DNA of 64,000 nt from Phytophthora quininea (Eukaryota > Oomycota > Peronosporomycetes > Peronosporales > Peronosporaceae): NCBI GenBank assembly GCA_011947345.1, contig JAAVTG010000554.1:124001-188000 (forward strand), read 5' to 3'. The notes under the pieces were generated by a model. That model was not told where the DNA came from, did not search any database, and saw only the letters and a list, made by a program, of their open reading frames with translations. Numbering within the stretch: position 1 is the stretch's first letter; every line of letters starts with the position of its first letter. The position numbers and the translations under genes are program-made. Positions 43,960 to 54,111 of this stretch are shown here, in pieces.

Positions 43960-45703
43960 TGCATAGCGTCCTGTTCCGGTTGCCGCGTGGCGCTTTAATT
44001 TTCGTAACGAGCAGAGCCACGTGATTGCGAGCACCAGCGGTGCCTGTGAAGCCTAACAGTGTGAGTTCTCTTTGGGCCCTCGAAGGAAAGCCTCCACTCT
44101 GGCAAAGTCTGGAAGTTCTGCTTCAACCCACTCCCACGTGAACGGCTTTTCCATCTTTGCAATCACGGAGAAGCTGGCGATTGTAGGGCCTTGCGAGGCT
44201 CCACTGATCCAAAGAACGTTTGCACATTTCGAAAGCGCATTGATGACTGGGCCGAGATGCTTTGCGCTCAAACTGGCGAATAGTGCTTCGACGTTGCGAA
44301 ACACGTGCAAGTTGCTGTCCGCCGCGGCGTGTTGCCACAGTAAGCTGATTTCCGTAGCATAAGCTAAACAGTATGGGCTTAAACAGAACACCCCTAGCAA
44401 CTTGCACTGTACAGGTTGTCAGTGCTGTCCTCGTTGCTGGTGCAGTTTTGAGAGTATCCGCCAACTTCAGTGCAATCACCATTCGACTATCATCGGGGAG
44501 GATATAGCCCAGTGTCCTCAGGACGGAATCCCCTCCCGAATCCCAACTAAAGTTTCGGATCATCCTAGCGAGCGATGGAACAACCTCGTCCTGCTCGTCC
44601 ACTCTAAGCGAAAACTTCACCAAAAACGCGTTGGCAAGTCGCGTGTCTCCTAATTGCACAACACCCGTCAACGAGTCTGTGATACTCCTCCGACGAGACA
44701 CGAACACGCCTCAACAACTGCATCTCTCGGATTAAACCGAGCACGGCATCATCAGCGGCATAGCTGAGTAGCATTTGAAGTTTATATGTGTGAACGGGGT
44801 CATCTGCGAGAAGGCATGCTGTCGCTGCGAGATCTCGTACGAAAAAGTTGCATCGGCTCGAGCTGGCCGCCCGACAAGTGCGTAAGAAGTCTCGTCGTTT
44901 GCTGGATCCTTTGCCCACAACTGTGCCAGCGTCTCCTATTTCACGCTGAAGAAATTCAGCTGCCTTAACCAGTCGAGCGAAATTGTGCGGCTAAATTTCG
45001 CACCATTAGGCCACAGCCACGAAGTCTGTTGGTCTACCTTCTGGTCAATGTTCGAGTATTGAAGACAAGCCAAGTAAAACTGAAGTTGCTTTCCAGGAGG
45101 GAAGTACGCATTTGCACCCTGCAGCAATCGAAAAGGGTCTCGATCTGCGCCAGTCAGGATCGCAACGCCGTTATCCCTCGTATCGCGCTCCTTGTACGCT
45201 TTGGAAAGCGAAATTCTAGGTGACTCTGTAGCCGCTTGTCACCATTTCCACAGCACGACTCGCAACTGCTCCAACTCTACTTGATTTGGTCGTAAGCCAC
45301 ACACGTTGTCGGCTTCTCTGGCGCATTTGTTTAGCAGAATAGCTGCCTCATACTTCCTCAGTGGGAGGGAAACCCCTCCGAAACCATTCACTAGTAGGCC
45401 AGGAAGAGAAGGCAATGTGTTGAACTCTCCGATGAGAAATTGCTCAGCTTTGCTTTGGTTCTGCTGCACCAGCAACTTGCTATTCTCTTGGCACACAACT
45501 CCTCTAGGCACGAGGACGTCGTCGGGGCTTTCGATCGAGTAGAACGGCCAGTCTGGGGGTCTGGAAGCTTCAACTTGATCGTCTTCAACGTTTTCCTCAC
45601 TGCTACTGGTGGCGCCGTTTTCACTGGCGCTCTGGGTTGAGGAGGCGTTCTCGTATGCGTCGTTCTCTTTCCCAGTGCACCAGTCGGGGCGATCTACCAT
45701 CAT
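43960..45703 (-). pseudogene. Family copy I, 5' portion (DSBH core deleted; cut by MULE-1)
   Basis: ATG 45703 starts MVDRPDWCTGKENDAYENAS with an acidic lead, then the cap (NTLPSLPGLLV, LPLRKYEAAILL, PNQVELEQL). Homology then jumps directly to RAVEMVTSGYRVT at about 45230, so nearly the whole DSBH core, including the first metal ligands, is gone. Linker (PFRLLQGANAYFP), VGRPARAD and helical pieces (LLWQHAAADSNLHVFRNVEALF) follow in several frames, then ARNHVALLVTKIKAP and ATGTGRYA, where MULE-1 interrupts. The right target duplicate is 43960-43968. Two TTTGGCGC-type elements lie just upstream of the start (45759-45768 and 45789-45799). Confidence 0.85.
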
Positions 45704-46291
45704 GGTTGATGCGCGAGAGTGCGGACTCGGTCTGCGTTCTTGGGAGTGAATTGAAAAATGGCGCCAAATTGAAGTTTCAAGATACGCTGCGCGCCAAAAG
45801 ACGATTGACTTCAACCGGAAAGCAATTTGCATGGCTGTCGAACTTAGGCTACAGCTAATTAGATATTATCGGCAGCCCTGCACAGCTTTCCTGAGTAGCA
45901 CTGCCGTCAATGATCGGAACGTTTGGTTCATCAACAGCATAACCAAAGCTGGATGAGATCACACCTCAATGAGGTGTCGTCGACAGCTTTAGCATTCATA
46001 GGGTTTCGCAACACAAACCTCAAGGCGGTGTGGAGTCAAAGCCTGAAGTCCGATGCGTGATTGAGCACGCCCAGCGCTCTCGTGTGCAAGCGAGGGGTTG
46101 AGAACGGTTAATTGCTGCAGCTTCGCGTATGGGCGTTGAACAGGTTTCTGATGATGAGCCATTTGTCGCGATCTTTCAAACCGCTTACCTTGATCTAATT
46201 ATGAAATGGTATTTTCAGCTTCGCATAGACATGAACTGCGCTCCAAGCAGAAACTTCAGCTCACAATTGCACTTGCCTTCATCCAGCCAAC
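45704..46291. other. Divergent intergenic region between copy I and the kinase gene
   Basis: About 590 bp separate two divergently oriented genes, so it should contain both promoters. On the copy I side are TTTGGCGCCA (45759-45768, minus strand) and TTTTGGCGCGC (45789-45799, minus strand), which fit the E2F/DP core TTTSSCGC. No gene was seen. Confidence 0.45.
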
Positions 46292-47692
46292 ATGGAGATT
46301 ATCAAGTGTTGTGCCAATCAACATGCATTACCAAGAATGTTAAACACCGTCGCCAAAGGCGCCATCGCTCGCCGCGACCTTCACATGAACGTCGTCAAGT
46401 CAGACCTGGCTCCTCACATGCCAATCGACCAAGTGCGCGAGATCGCCGAGCACGAGCCCGTGCCAATGTCATTACAACAAATGCGCACGTTTGCAGACGG
46501 CAACTCGAAGCTGCACCTCCTGTCGGCCAAGTTCTTACACAAGGAGCTGCAGTCGAGATACGCCCGAGCCATCCTCGAGCTGTCGGACCTGCCGGTTGGT
46601 CTGAGCGAGACCAACTCGGTTCGCCACGCCATCAACTTTTACCACGACGAGCTACAGACCATCAACAAGATGAAGTCGCCGACAAACATCAGCGAAGATT
46701 TGGGTTTTACGGACAAGATCCGCCACGCCAAAGATCGAGGCTCGAATCTCGTGCCTCTGATCTGCTACGGTCTCCAGGAGCTCAAGAATACCGATCTTGG
46801 TCACAATGCGCTGCAGCTCGAAGGCGTGCAGGACGACATTAAAGACCGTCTGGACAAGTTTTTCCTGGGACGTATCGGCATCCGAATGCTGATCGGACAC
46901 CACGTCGAGTCCTTGGACCATGCAGGCGGGCGAGTGCACCTTGTGAACGCAGAGAAAACTGTACGTGAAGCTTGCGAACAAGCTCGAACATTGTGTGTGC
47001 AGTACTGCGGTGTGGCTCCACCCGTGCAGATCCGAGCAACTAGGAACGCCGACCTGCCGTTCATGTATGTAGAATCACACCTCCATCACATGGTGTTTGA
47101 ATTGGTTAAGAATTCGATGCGAGCAACGGTCGAGCATCACCGAGCACGCGCTCGCAAGCCCCGTGGTAAAGTGAACAGCTTCAAGCGCGTGATGAACCCG
47201 AATAGCCCGTCACTGGAGTTTTATATTCCATCAGTGCACGACGTGGAAGGCGTGACAATTTTCCCAGACTCAAGCAAGTTCCAGGCGCAAGGAGAATTGC
47301 CGCCGGTTGAAATTGTCGTCTCTCAGGGAAGCGAAGATTTGACTGTCAAAGTGAGTGATGAAGGTGGAGGCGTGCCTCGTAGCCGCTGGAATCGGCTGTG
47401 GCACTACGACTACTCCACGGGTCCACTGTGTCCTCCCATCGACTCGGAGAACTACCCGACGTATCGTGAACACTTTTGCGGCGGCGGCTACGGCCTGCCA
47501 ATGGCCCGTTTGTTTGCGCGCTACTTCGGTGGTGAAGTTGTCTTCAGCTCGCAGGAAGGATCAGGCTCGAATGCATTTATCCACGCACATCGCTTAGGCA
47601 CGAACATGGAATTGATGCCGCTGCGTCGACGACTGCAAGTGTCGGCCAAGACTCCGGCGCACTGGCAGTTGCGACGACACGCTTACGTGTAA
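46292..47692 (+). CDS. Mitochondrial PDK/BCKDK-type protein kinase
   Basis: A continuous 466-residue frame starts at ATG 46292. It has the PDK/BCKDK N-terminal helical bundle (LRTFADGN-like segment, LLSAKFLHKELQSRYARAI, FYHDEL) and the GHKL ATPase domain: N-box ELVKNSMRAT, DEGGGVPR (G1), the WHYDYSTGP stretch and GYGLPMARLFARYFGG (G2/G3). Such kinases phosphorylate the E1 subunit of pyruvate or branched-chain ketoacid dehydrogenase in the mitochondrial matrix and inactivate it. The N-terminus (MEIIKCCANQHALPRML ... AIARRDL) is basic and could be a targeting peptide. Unlike its neighbours the frame has no break. Assignment to pyruvate or branched-chain substrate is uncertain. Confidence 0.93.
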   Translation: MEIIKCCANQHALPRMLNTVAKGAIARRDLHMNVVKSDLAPHMPIDQVREIAEHEPVPMSLQQMRTFADGNSKLHLLSAKFLHKELQSRYARAILELSDLPVGLSETNSVRHAINFYHDELQTINKMKSPTNISEDLGFTDKIRHAKDRGSNLVPLICYGLQELKNTDLGHNALQLEGVQDDIKDRLDKFFLGRIGIRMLIGHHVESLDHAGGRVHLVNAEKTVREACEQARTLCVQYCGVAPPVQIRATRNADLPFMYVESHLHHMVFELVKNSMRATVEHHRARARKPRGKVNSFKRVMNPNSPSLEFYIPSVHDVEGVTIFPDSSKFQAQGELPPVEIVVSQGSEDLTVKVSDEGGGVPRSRWNRLWHYDYSTGPLCPPIDSENYPTYREHFCGGGYGLPMARLFARYFGGEVVFSSQEGSGSNAFIHAHRLGTNMELMPLRRRLQVSAKTPAHWQLRRHAYV

Positions 47693-48968
47693 AATTTCTG
47701 GCACGATTGCGATACTGGAAGCGCTTTGCATTATCTCCGATAAACCCATTCACAAAGTGCAATCGACAATAAGCGACAGCAGCTTCGGCGAGGAGAGTCG
47801 ATTTCGATCGGGAAACATTTTTGATTTGCCGATCCCTTCCTTGGAAAATGTCTTCGTCACGAGAAATATACCTTTTTTTCAACTCGTCGCTCGCGTGCGG
47901 TTGCTTTCTCTAAAAGCTTTGAGCGGCTACATCGCTGCGTCTCCAGCGATAAAAAATGACTTTAGATCAACTCGAAAATGGACTGACCACCAGTCATGAA
48001 CAACATCCCAGCGACTTGTTCGAATCGAGTTGCGAATCTACACCAGAATGCAGCCACTTGTACATATTGATAGGCGCGCTCTTTGAAGATCTGTGTGTTG
48101 CAGTGCTCGAACAGCAAGATGTCGGGCAAGTCTCGGCAGCACCAAACAGCAACAGCCTGCCCCAACTCCAGTCCATTCAGTGTGTTCAAGTCGCCATCGG
48201 CTACTTGATGCGACACGGCAATCAACAGCAATGTGGGCAAACTCCCTCTCTCGACAAGATGCGCTGCGGAAACCGCGCCTGGCCTCTCCACGGAGTTGAA
48301 AGTTAGCTTTGCAACGCTCTCTGTTGATGACAAAGGTCTTGGGTGTTTCAACTCGTTGGCGCTTTTGACGACGACTACATCTCCACGTTGCAGTCTGCAA
48401 GCTAGTGCTCTTGAGAGAAGTACGTCTTCTCACGCAGCCACGAACTCTGCCTCATTGTCGAGGCCAGCTGCAGTGCACGAGAAATGGTTTGCAGCAACCG
48501 CTTGGATTATCCAAGTTGAATGTACTCATTTGCGTGCCTCCTCCGGGCGATTTGCAGTCGGGAGAAGTGGCTGTTTTAACGGCGGATAAGGTATCAGTAA
48601 ATATCTTATGCAATACTGGTGGCGACGGCTGTGTGAACTCGAGCTATCTGGTGGCTCTCGTCAAGCGCAGCATGTGCATTTTGGTCGTCGCTGGCATCTC
48701 CCTTCAATTCATGCTGCCGGCGGTGTTGAAATCGCCGTGCACTATTAGCAACACACCGATACAACCATGCAAGAAGACGATGGACACATACCGCTGTTGC
48801 AGGTAGGGAGGGCTGTATCGTTGAGGATTGTGCAGATCGCGCAAGTGGGTGCACCGATCGGCTACAAGTTTTCCAGGTGGGAGCCCTTGCCTGTCCTGAG
48901 CAACATCCAATGGCCCTCGACTCAGCGTTGATCCATTCCCGAATTTACCCTCGACCGCGCTGCCGGCC
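47693..48968. other. Region between the kinase and the aminotransferase genes
   Basis: About 1.3 kb without a recognisable gene. A plus-strand frame starting at ATG 47956 (MTLDQLENGL, 116 residues, ending 48306) and a minus-strand frame (47962-48351) overlap fully, so at most one can be real. Neither matches a family I know and no signal or domain is evident. The rest should hold the 3' end of the kinase gene and the promoter of the aminotransferase gene. Confidence 0.3.
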
Positions 48969-51132
48969 ATGCCAATGGTGTACCGCAACCAAGACTTGGA
49001 GACGCCAGTGGGTGACGTCTGGGTGCCTCTGAACAAGTCGGGCGACGACATCAAAACCTCCTTCAAGAGCTCGCACAAGCACCAAGAAGATGAAGAAGAG
49101 AAGACGTCGGAGCTCTCCACCGGCAAGTCGTCGTTGGTCTTAGACATCGCTACCCCGAAATCTCCGACGACGGTGACGACGTCGACCAACTGCTGCACGT
49201 TTTGGCCGACAACATGATCGGCCGCAACATCCCGTTCGACTCGCCCTACGGCGTCAAGGCTCAAGTCTATGCCGACTACACTGCCAGTGGCAAGTCATTA
49301 GAGTGCATCGAGCATTTCATCCACGACCAAGTCATGCCTACCTACGGCAATACCCACACCACCACATCTGTGACGGGACTGCAGACCACTTCCTTCCGTG
49401 AAGAAGCTCGACGGATCATCTCAAACGCCGTGAACGCTCAAGCTTCCAAAGACGTGGTGATCTTCGCCGGCCAAGGGTGCACTAGTGCCATTAACAAGCT
49501 CGTGACTGCTCTCGGAATCAACAAGGGACGTCGTCGCCACCGTGCTAGCAAACGACCGGTGATCTTCACATGCCCATTCTCCCACCATTCCAACCTGTTG
49601 CCGTGGCGTGAAAGCCCCTGCGCTGACGAAGTACAAATCCCTGAAGCGGAGGGCGGTGGTCTAGATCTGAAAGAGCTGGAACGCCAACTACAGAAGCACC
49701 AGAACCGCCCGCTGAAAATCGGTTCGTTCGCGGCGGCTTCCAACCTCACCGGCATGTTGACCGACGTTGACGAAGTCTCCAAGCTACTGCACAAGTACGG
49801 CGCTTTGGCATGCTGGGACTACGCTACCTGCGCCCCGTACGTCGACATCGACATGAATCCAAAGGACAAACTGGCGTACAAGGACGCCGTGTTTTCTCGG
49901 GCCACAAGTTCGTCGGCGGTCCCGGTTCACCTGGCGTGTTGGTGGTTAAGAAGAAGTGGATGCGCATCGAGGTCCCGACGATGCCTGGCGGCGGCACCGT
50001 ACTCTTCGTGACCGAGAAAGCGCACAGCTACCTGTCAAACAAGGTGGAGCGCGAGGAAGGCGGCACTCCAGACATCTTGGGTAGCATTCGGCTGGGTCTG
50101 GCCTTCCAAATGAAGCAGCGACTCGGACCGCAACGCATCATGGACTTGGAACGGCAGCATGTACGTCACGTGCGGGAGTCCTTCAGTCGCAACAAAAACA
50201 TTGTGGTTCTCGGTCGACAGACCGAAGACGTGGACCAACTCCCGATCTTCTCGCTGATGATCCGCTTCGGCGATCGCTTCTTGCACCACAACTTTGTGTG
50301 CGCACTTCTCAACGACATGTTTGGCGTTCAAGCTCGCGGCGGGTGCCAGTGTGCGGGTCCGTTCGGCTCGCGGTTGCTTGGTCTTAGTCGGAATCACATC
50401 ATCGACTTGGGCCACGCGGTTGTCGCTAAGCACGAAGTGCTGAAGCCCGGTGTAGCTCGCATGAGCTTCCCGTATTTCGCCGATGAAGCCGAGGTCGACT
50501 ACATTTTGGACGCTGTGCACTTCGTGGCCGACCACGGGTGGAAGTTCCTTCCAGAATACGATTTCAACTGTCGGACGGGAGTTTGGCGCCATATCTCGCG
50601 TGCTGGCGAGAACTCTCCACCCAAAAAGCGTCTCTCGGAGATGCAGGTCGACGGCGTTGAAGCTCTTCGTTCTTCCATCATTGTCGATCCGATTCGAGAC
50701 GTTGCTACTCATCGCAAGAGAAACCTCGAACAGGCTGCGGAGCTTGCCGACCGCTGCATCGAAGAGGCTGCAGCGAAGGAGTATCAGCCAGGTGAACGGG
50801 TTGCAGAGAACTACGAAGGATTGCGCTGGTTTGCATATCCAAGCGAAGCTGTCCTGGCCTTCCAGGAACTCGATGCCAAACCTCCACTATCAGAAGAAAT
50901 CTGCGGCCCTTGCCAACCTCAGCGCTACTTCGACTCGGCAATTAACCATGTGTGGGACGGCGTGCCGACGATGGCGTCCATGAAGCGACACTGGATGAAG
51001 ATGATGGCAAGAATGTTCATCAGCCGCTATGTCCTACCGAACCAAGACACTTCGTACCTGATGGATATGAAGCCCATTGAAGACTCGGACGACGATAGCG
51101 ACTACGACACTGACAGCTCACAGGAACACTAA
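48969..51132 (+). CDS. Class V aminotransferase/cysteine desulfurase-like PLP protein
   Basis: ATG 48969 (MPMVYRNQDLET) begins an acidic N-terminal lead. The PLP-fold core then reads VYADYTASGKSLECIE, GNTHTTTSVTG, IFAGQGCTSAIN, CPFSHHSNLLPWRE, CWDYATCAPYVDID and the PLP-lysine motif FSGHKFVGGPGSPGVL. A conserved Cys pair (GGCQCAGPFG) lies where desulfurases carry a catalytic loop. About 200 further residues end in an acidic tail (EDSDDDSDYDTDS). Single bases are missing near 49137 and in a T4 run at 49892-49895; the repaired length is about 721 residues. The family has no firm function in eukaryotic microbes. Sulfur mobilisation is possible but not shown. Confidence 0.85.
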
Positions 51133-51243
51133 TAAGTTGGGAATTCGTTAAGCAAGCTTGGACTTGAATTGATGGTCTTAGCTGTCGTGAACCGCTGACA
51201 AATAACATGTAAAGAGAAGAATTAACAAGTACCTTCCTCCGCC

Positions 51244-51379
51244 TCATAGCAATCTCTCCGCTTTGACTGGGACATGAACTTCGTCTTCCTCTCGCAAACG
51301 TTTTTTTTCGTGGTGGGAGCATCCTTGCGGACCCAGCAGCTTGGTGAGGCGGGCCACCTCGGCCTTGTAGCCAGCGATG
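51244..51379 (-). pseudogene. Family copy J, 3' portion (beyond MULE-2)
   Basis: After excision of MULE-2 and one duplicate, NKDIAG is followed in frame by YKAEVARLTKLLG and a basic tail (EKKRLREED), stop at 51244-51246. The tail ends VPVKAERLL, close to the end of the 24.5-25.2 kb relic (SIKSERLS). The last nine bases (51371-51379, CCAGCGATG) are the target duplicate. Confidence 0.88.
51371..51379. repeat. MULE-2 target-site duplication, left copy
   Basis: CCAGCGATG, identical to 54112-54120. Nine bases, as expected for a MULE. Confidence 0.95.
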
Positions 51380-51548
51380 GAGTTTTTCCCAAAAGCAGGA
51401 CGCCCTAGCTGGCCAAATTCCGAAAGCAGGACGAAACCCAAAACCAGGACCAGGACTGCTTGAAAACTTGCGCAGCAGGTTTTACCAGGACGTATGTAGG
51501 CACAGATAACTTACGTCTGCATGAACTCCTACGGTAACAACGTACGTA
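51380..51548 (+). repeat. MULE-2 left terminal inverted repeat
   Basis: It starts GAGTTTTTCCCAAAAGCAGG and matches the reverse complement of 53943-54111 with one mismatch in the first 161 bases and a second just after. Confidence 0.95.
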
Positions 51549-51684
51549 TTTTGAGTTAGCCCAAACACCTGATTTAGACACGGTAAGGCCTCGAAGACGA
51601 CATTATTTTTGTCGGACATATCGACTACGGTATGGGTGCTGTGGCAGACTTTCAGACTCTGCGTGAGTGAAGCATTTCGCGGTC

Positions 51685-53742
51685 ATGTCGACAAGGACGC
51701 GAGCATGTTTCGATTTGGTGGCGCGATATGGCACTGCTGAGGTGACAAAAGAACAACAGTTTCCGTCCGGAAAAGCTGCCACGTTTTTCATGCAGGACTA
51801 TTGCTACAACGCTAACAAAAATGCCGTGTTGCAACGTGTGGGGGAGAAGTAAAACATACAAGTGTGTGGACGACAAATGCAACTGGGAGGTTCGCGTCAC
51901 GAGACGGTTTGACGGCAAAGGTGGCAGCTACATGTACATCTCTACACTGCACGACGAGCACCGGGACACGTGTGAAGCCGTGGCGGATCCAACTGAACGA
52001 CAGATTTCTGAGTTACCAACTTTTGCAGCAGCAGTACGCAGCGATCCCACGCAAAAACGAAAGGCGACTGTTGCGTTAGTGCAAGATTGCGACCACGTCA
52101 ATTTACAAAAGGCCCGCTCTAAATTTTATCGAGCTAAAGACAAGGTGTTGCATACACTAGATGGAGAATGGGACTCCTCGTTTGCTCGTCTTCCTGGATT
52201 GTTGTCAGATATCCGCGCCGCTAATCCTGGCACCACCGTCAATCTAGATGTGGACCAGCACCAGCGATTTCTGCGAGGATTTCTGTCATTTGGTACCAAC
52301 GTTTTGCTGCAAGACAAATTGCTTCCATTACTCGGGTTCGATGGGGCTCACAGTCGCCACTCAAAGTACAACGGTGTTGTGCTTTCTCATTAGGACGTGA
52401 TGGAAATGGACAAAATGTTACTCTTGCTACAGCACTTGTAAACGTGGAGGATAAACGTAACATCGTGTGGTTCTTCGAGCGGTGCGTTGATGCCGGGGTA
52501 TCATTAGGAGATCGCGCGCTGTTTTGCGATCGTGGAAAGATCATAGATGCGGTTGAACCTTTCTTTCGGTCAACCGGCATCCGTCTCCATCTACGTTACT
52601 GCACGGTTCACATTATGCGCAACATCAAAAAGTACTTTGGTTATTCTGGCACAGAGTTCGAAAACCGTGTCTGGAAAATTCAAGGGTCTGAGAGGCGATC
52701 CGAATTCAAGACTTCGCTGGCCGATTTACGGAGCTGTTATGGCGATGCTGTCGCGGACTACGTCGGTGAAATTACACCCGTTTATTGGTGCGTGTATGCC
52801 AACATGTCGACTTACGTTTCGTCCAGCCTCACCTCAGATGCGACCTCGTCCTTACCACTTTCTCTTTTTGGCTGGAGGAGCACCAATTTCGTTGAGAGCG
52901 ACAACAGTGCAATGCTCGAGAACGGCCTTCGATATGCCAGCCCATATGACGCCTTTTACAGGTGCGCCATAGCTGAAATGGAGCGGTGTAGTCAACGAGA
53001 CATCCGTGCTACGACTTTGATTGAAACAGGCCGGGTGCTGACTCCTCATGCGAAGACTCTGTTAGACCAGGAGTCGAAGAGGATCGGTGAGTATCTGGTA
53101 AGACGATCGACTTCAACAACGTATTTTGCCAACCGAGCTGGGTCATCAAAGGACCGACGTGTTGATATCTCCATCCCCACGTGCACGTGCCCAACGGCAG
53201 ACCAACTGAGGATCACTTGTCGTCATATCCTTGCGGTGTTCAAGCACTGCAACATCAAAGGGCGGAACACGCACGGCTTCTCTCCGCCGTATCTAGCACA
53301 AACGTACGCTGACACGTTTAGAGGGAAGGGTATTGAATTACCCGTTCGAGACACCACGGTAGACGAAGAGCAGGTTCGACCATCGCCGTTCTACAAGCAA
53401 GCAGGAAGGAGAATTACACGGCGTATTGCTAGTTCTGGTGAAACAAACCCTAAGTCGACGTACAGGTGCAAGATTTGTCACGAGCTTGGTCACAACAAGC
53501 GTAGTTGTCGTCGTCATGCAAACGATGCTGAAGAGACAAACGCGCATCTCATCCCGAGAGCTGTGCAGTTACCAAATCTCGTGTCAACACATCATGCTAA
53601 ACTTCTCGAAGCAGAGGTTCAAAGCGATTCTCTTGGTCGCAATGACGAGGTCGATGGCGATGTCACTAACAACGACGACAGTGAAATCAACTTGGAGCCA
53701 GAGTGCAGACCAATGTCGTTGGGTTTTCTGCTGACCGACTAG
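51685..53742 (+). CDS. MULE-2 transposase (MuDR-type, SWIM and CCHC zinc fingers)
   Basis: ATG 51685 starts MSTRTRACFDLVARYG. A MuDR N-terminal DNA-binding region with CVDDKCNWEVRVTRR and H-x-C (DEHRDTC) follows. Catalytic motifs are LLGFDGAHSRH, LFCDRGKIID and NFVESDNSAM (D, D, E candidates), with CTVHIMRNIKKYF between. A SWIM finger (CTCPTADQLRITCRHI) and a CCHC knuckle (CKICHELGHNKRSC) close the protein. Two breaks offset each other: an apparently extra G in a G5 run near 51840 and one missing base near 52375. Repaired length is about 685 residues. It would mobilise MULE-2 and non-autonomous relatives. Confidence 0.88.
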
Positions 53743-53942
53743 GTTAAACAAACTCACAATAGCCTACTCCATCCATGCATGAGGATGCACAGTGTTGTGC
53801 AAATACAATAATCTTACTAATACCCGGAACACAAGCTATCATTGAACGACCACACTACTTGCAGCTCCACTACACAAACGTACATGCGGTTGCGAGGAGG
53901 AGTGCATGAACGCGTACGCAGTCTGCTGTAGTAGTACATGCA

Positions 53943-54111
53943 TACATACGTTGTTACCGTAGGAGTACATGCAGACGTAAGTTATCTGTGCCTACATACG
54001 TCCTGGTAAAACCTGCTGCGCAAGTTTTCAAGCAGTCCTGGTCCTGGTTTTGGGTTTCGTCCTGCTTTCGGAATTTGGCCAGCTAGGGCGTCCTGCTTTT
54101 GGGAAAAACTC
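53943..54111 (-). repeat. MULE-2 right terminal inverted repeat
   Basis: It is the inverted copy of 51380-51548. The outermost bases GGGAAAAACTC mirror the left end exactly. Confidence 0.95.

Larger units (their letters stand above)
51380..54111 (+). mobile_element. MULE-2, young Mutator-like transposon inserted in copy J
   Basis: The 2732-bp element has long terminal inverted repeats (about 169 bp, two mismatches), perfect 9-bp duplications and one transposase gene. The near-perfect TIRs and duplications indicate recent movement. It belongs to a different lineage from MULE-1: its transposase has SWIM and CCHC fingers instead of a FLYWCH finger, and its termini share no sequence. Short repeats of the type GCAGGAC/CCAGGAC recur within the TIRs. 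Confidence 0.95.

Noticed and set aside
47956..48351. Two fully overlapping opposite-strand frames as genes
   Set aside because: Neither has a recognisable family or supporting context, so they are mentioned only in the region entry.
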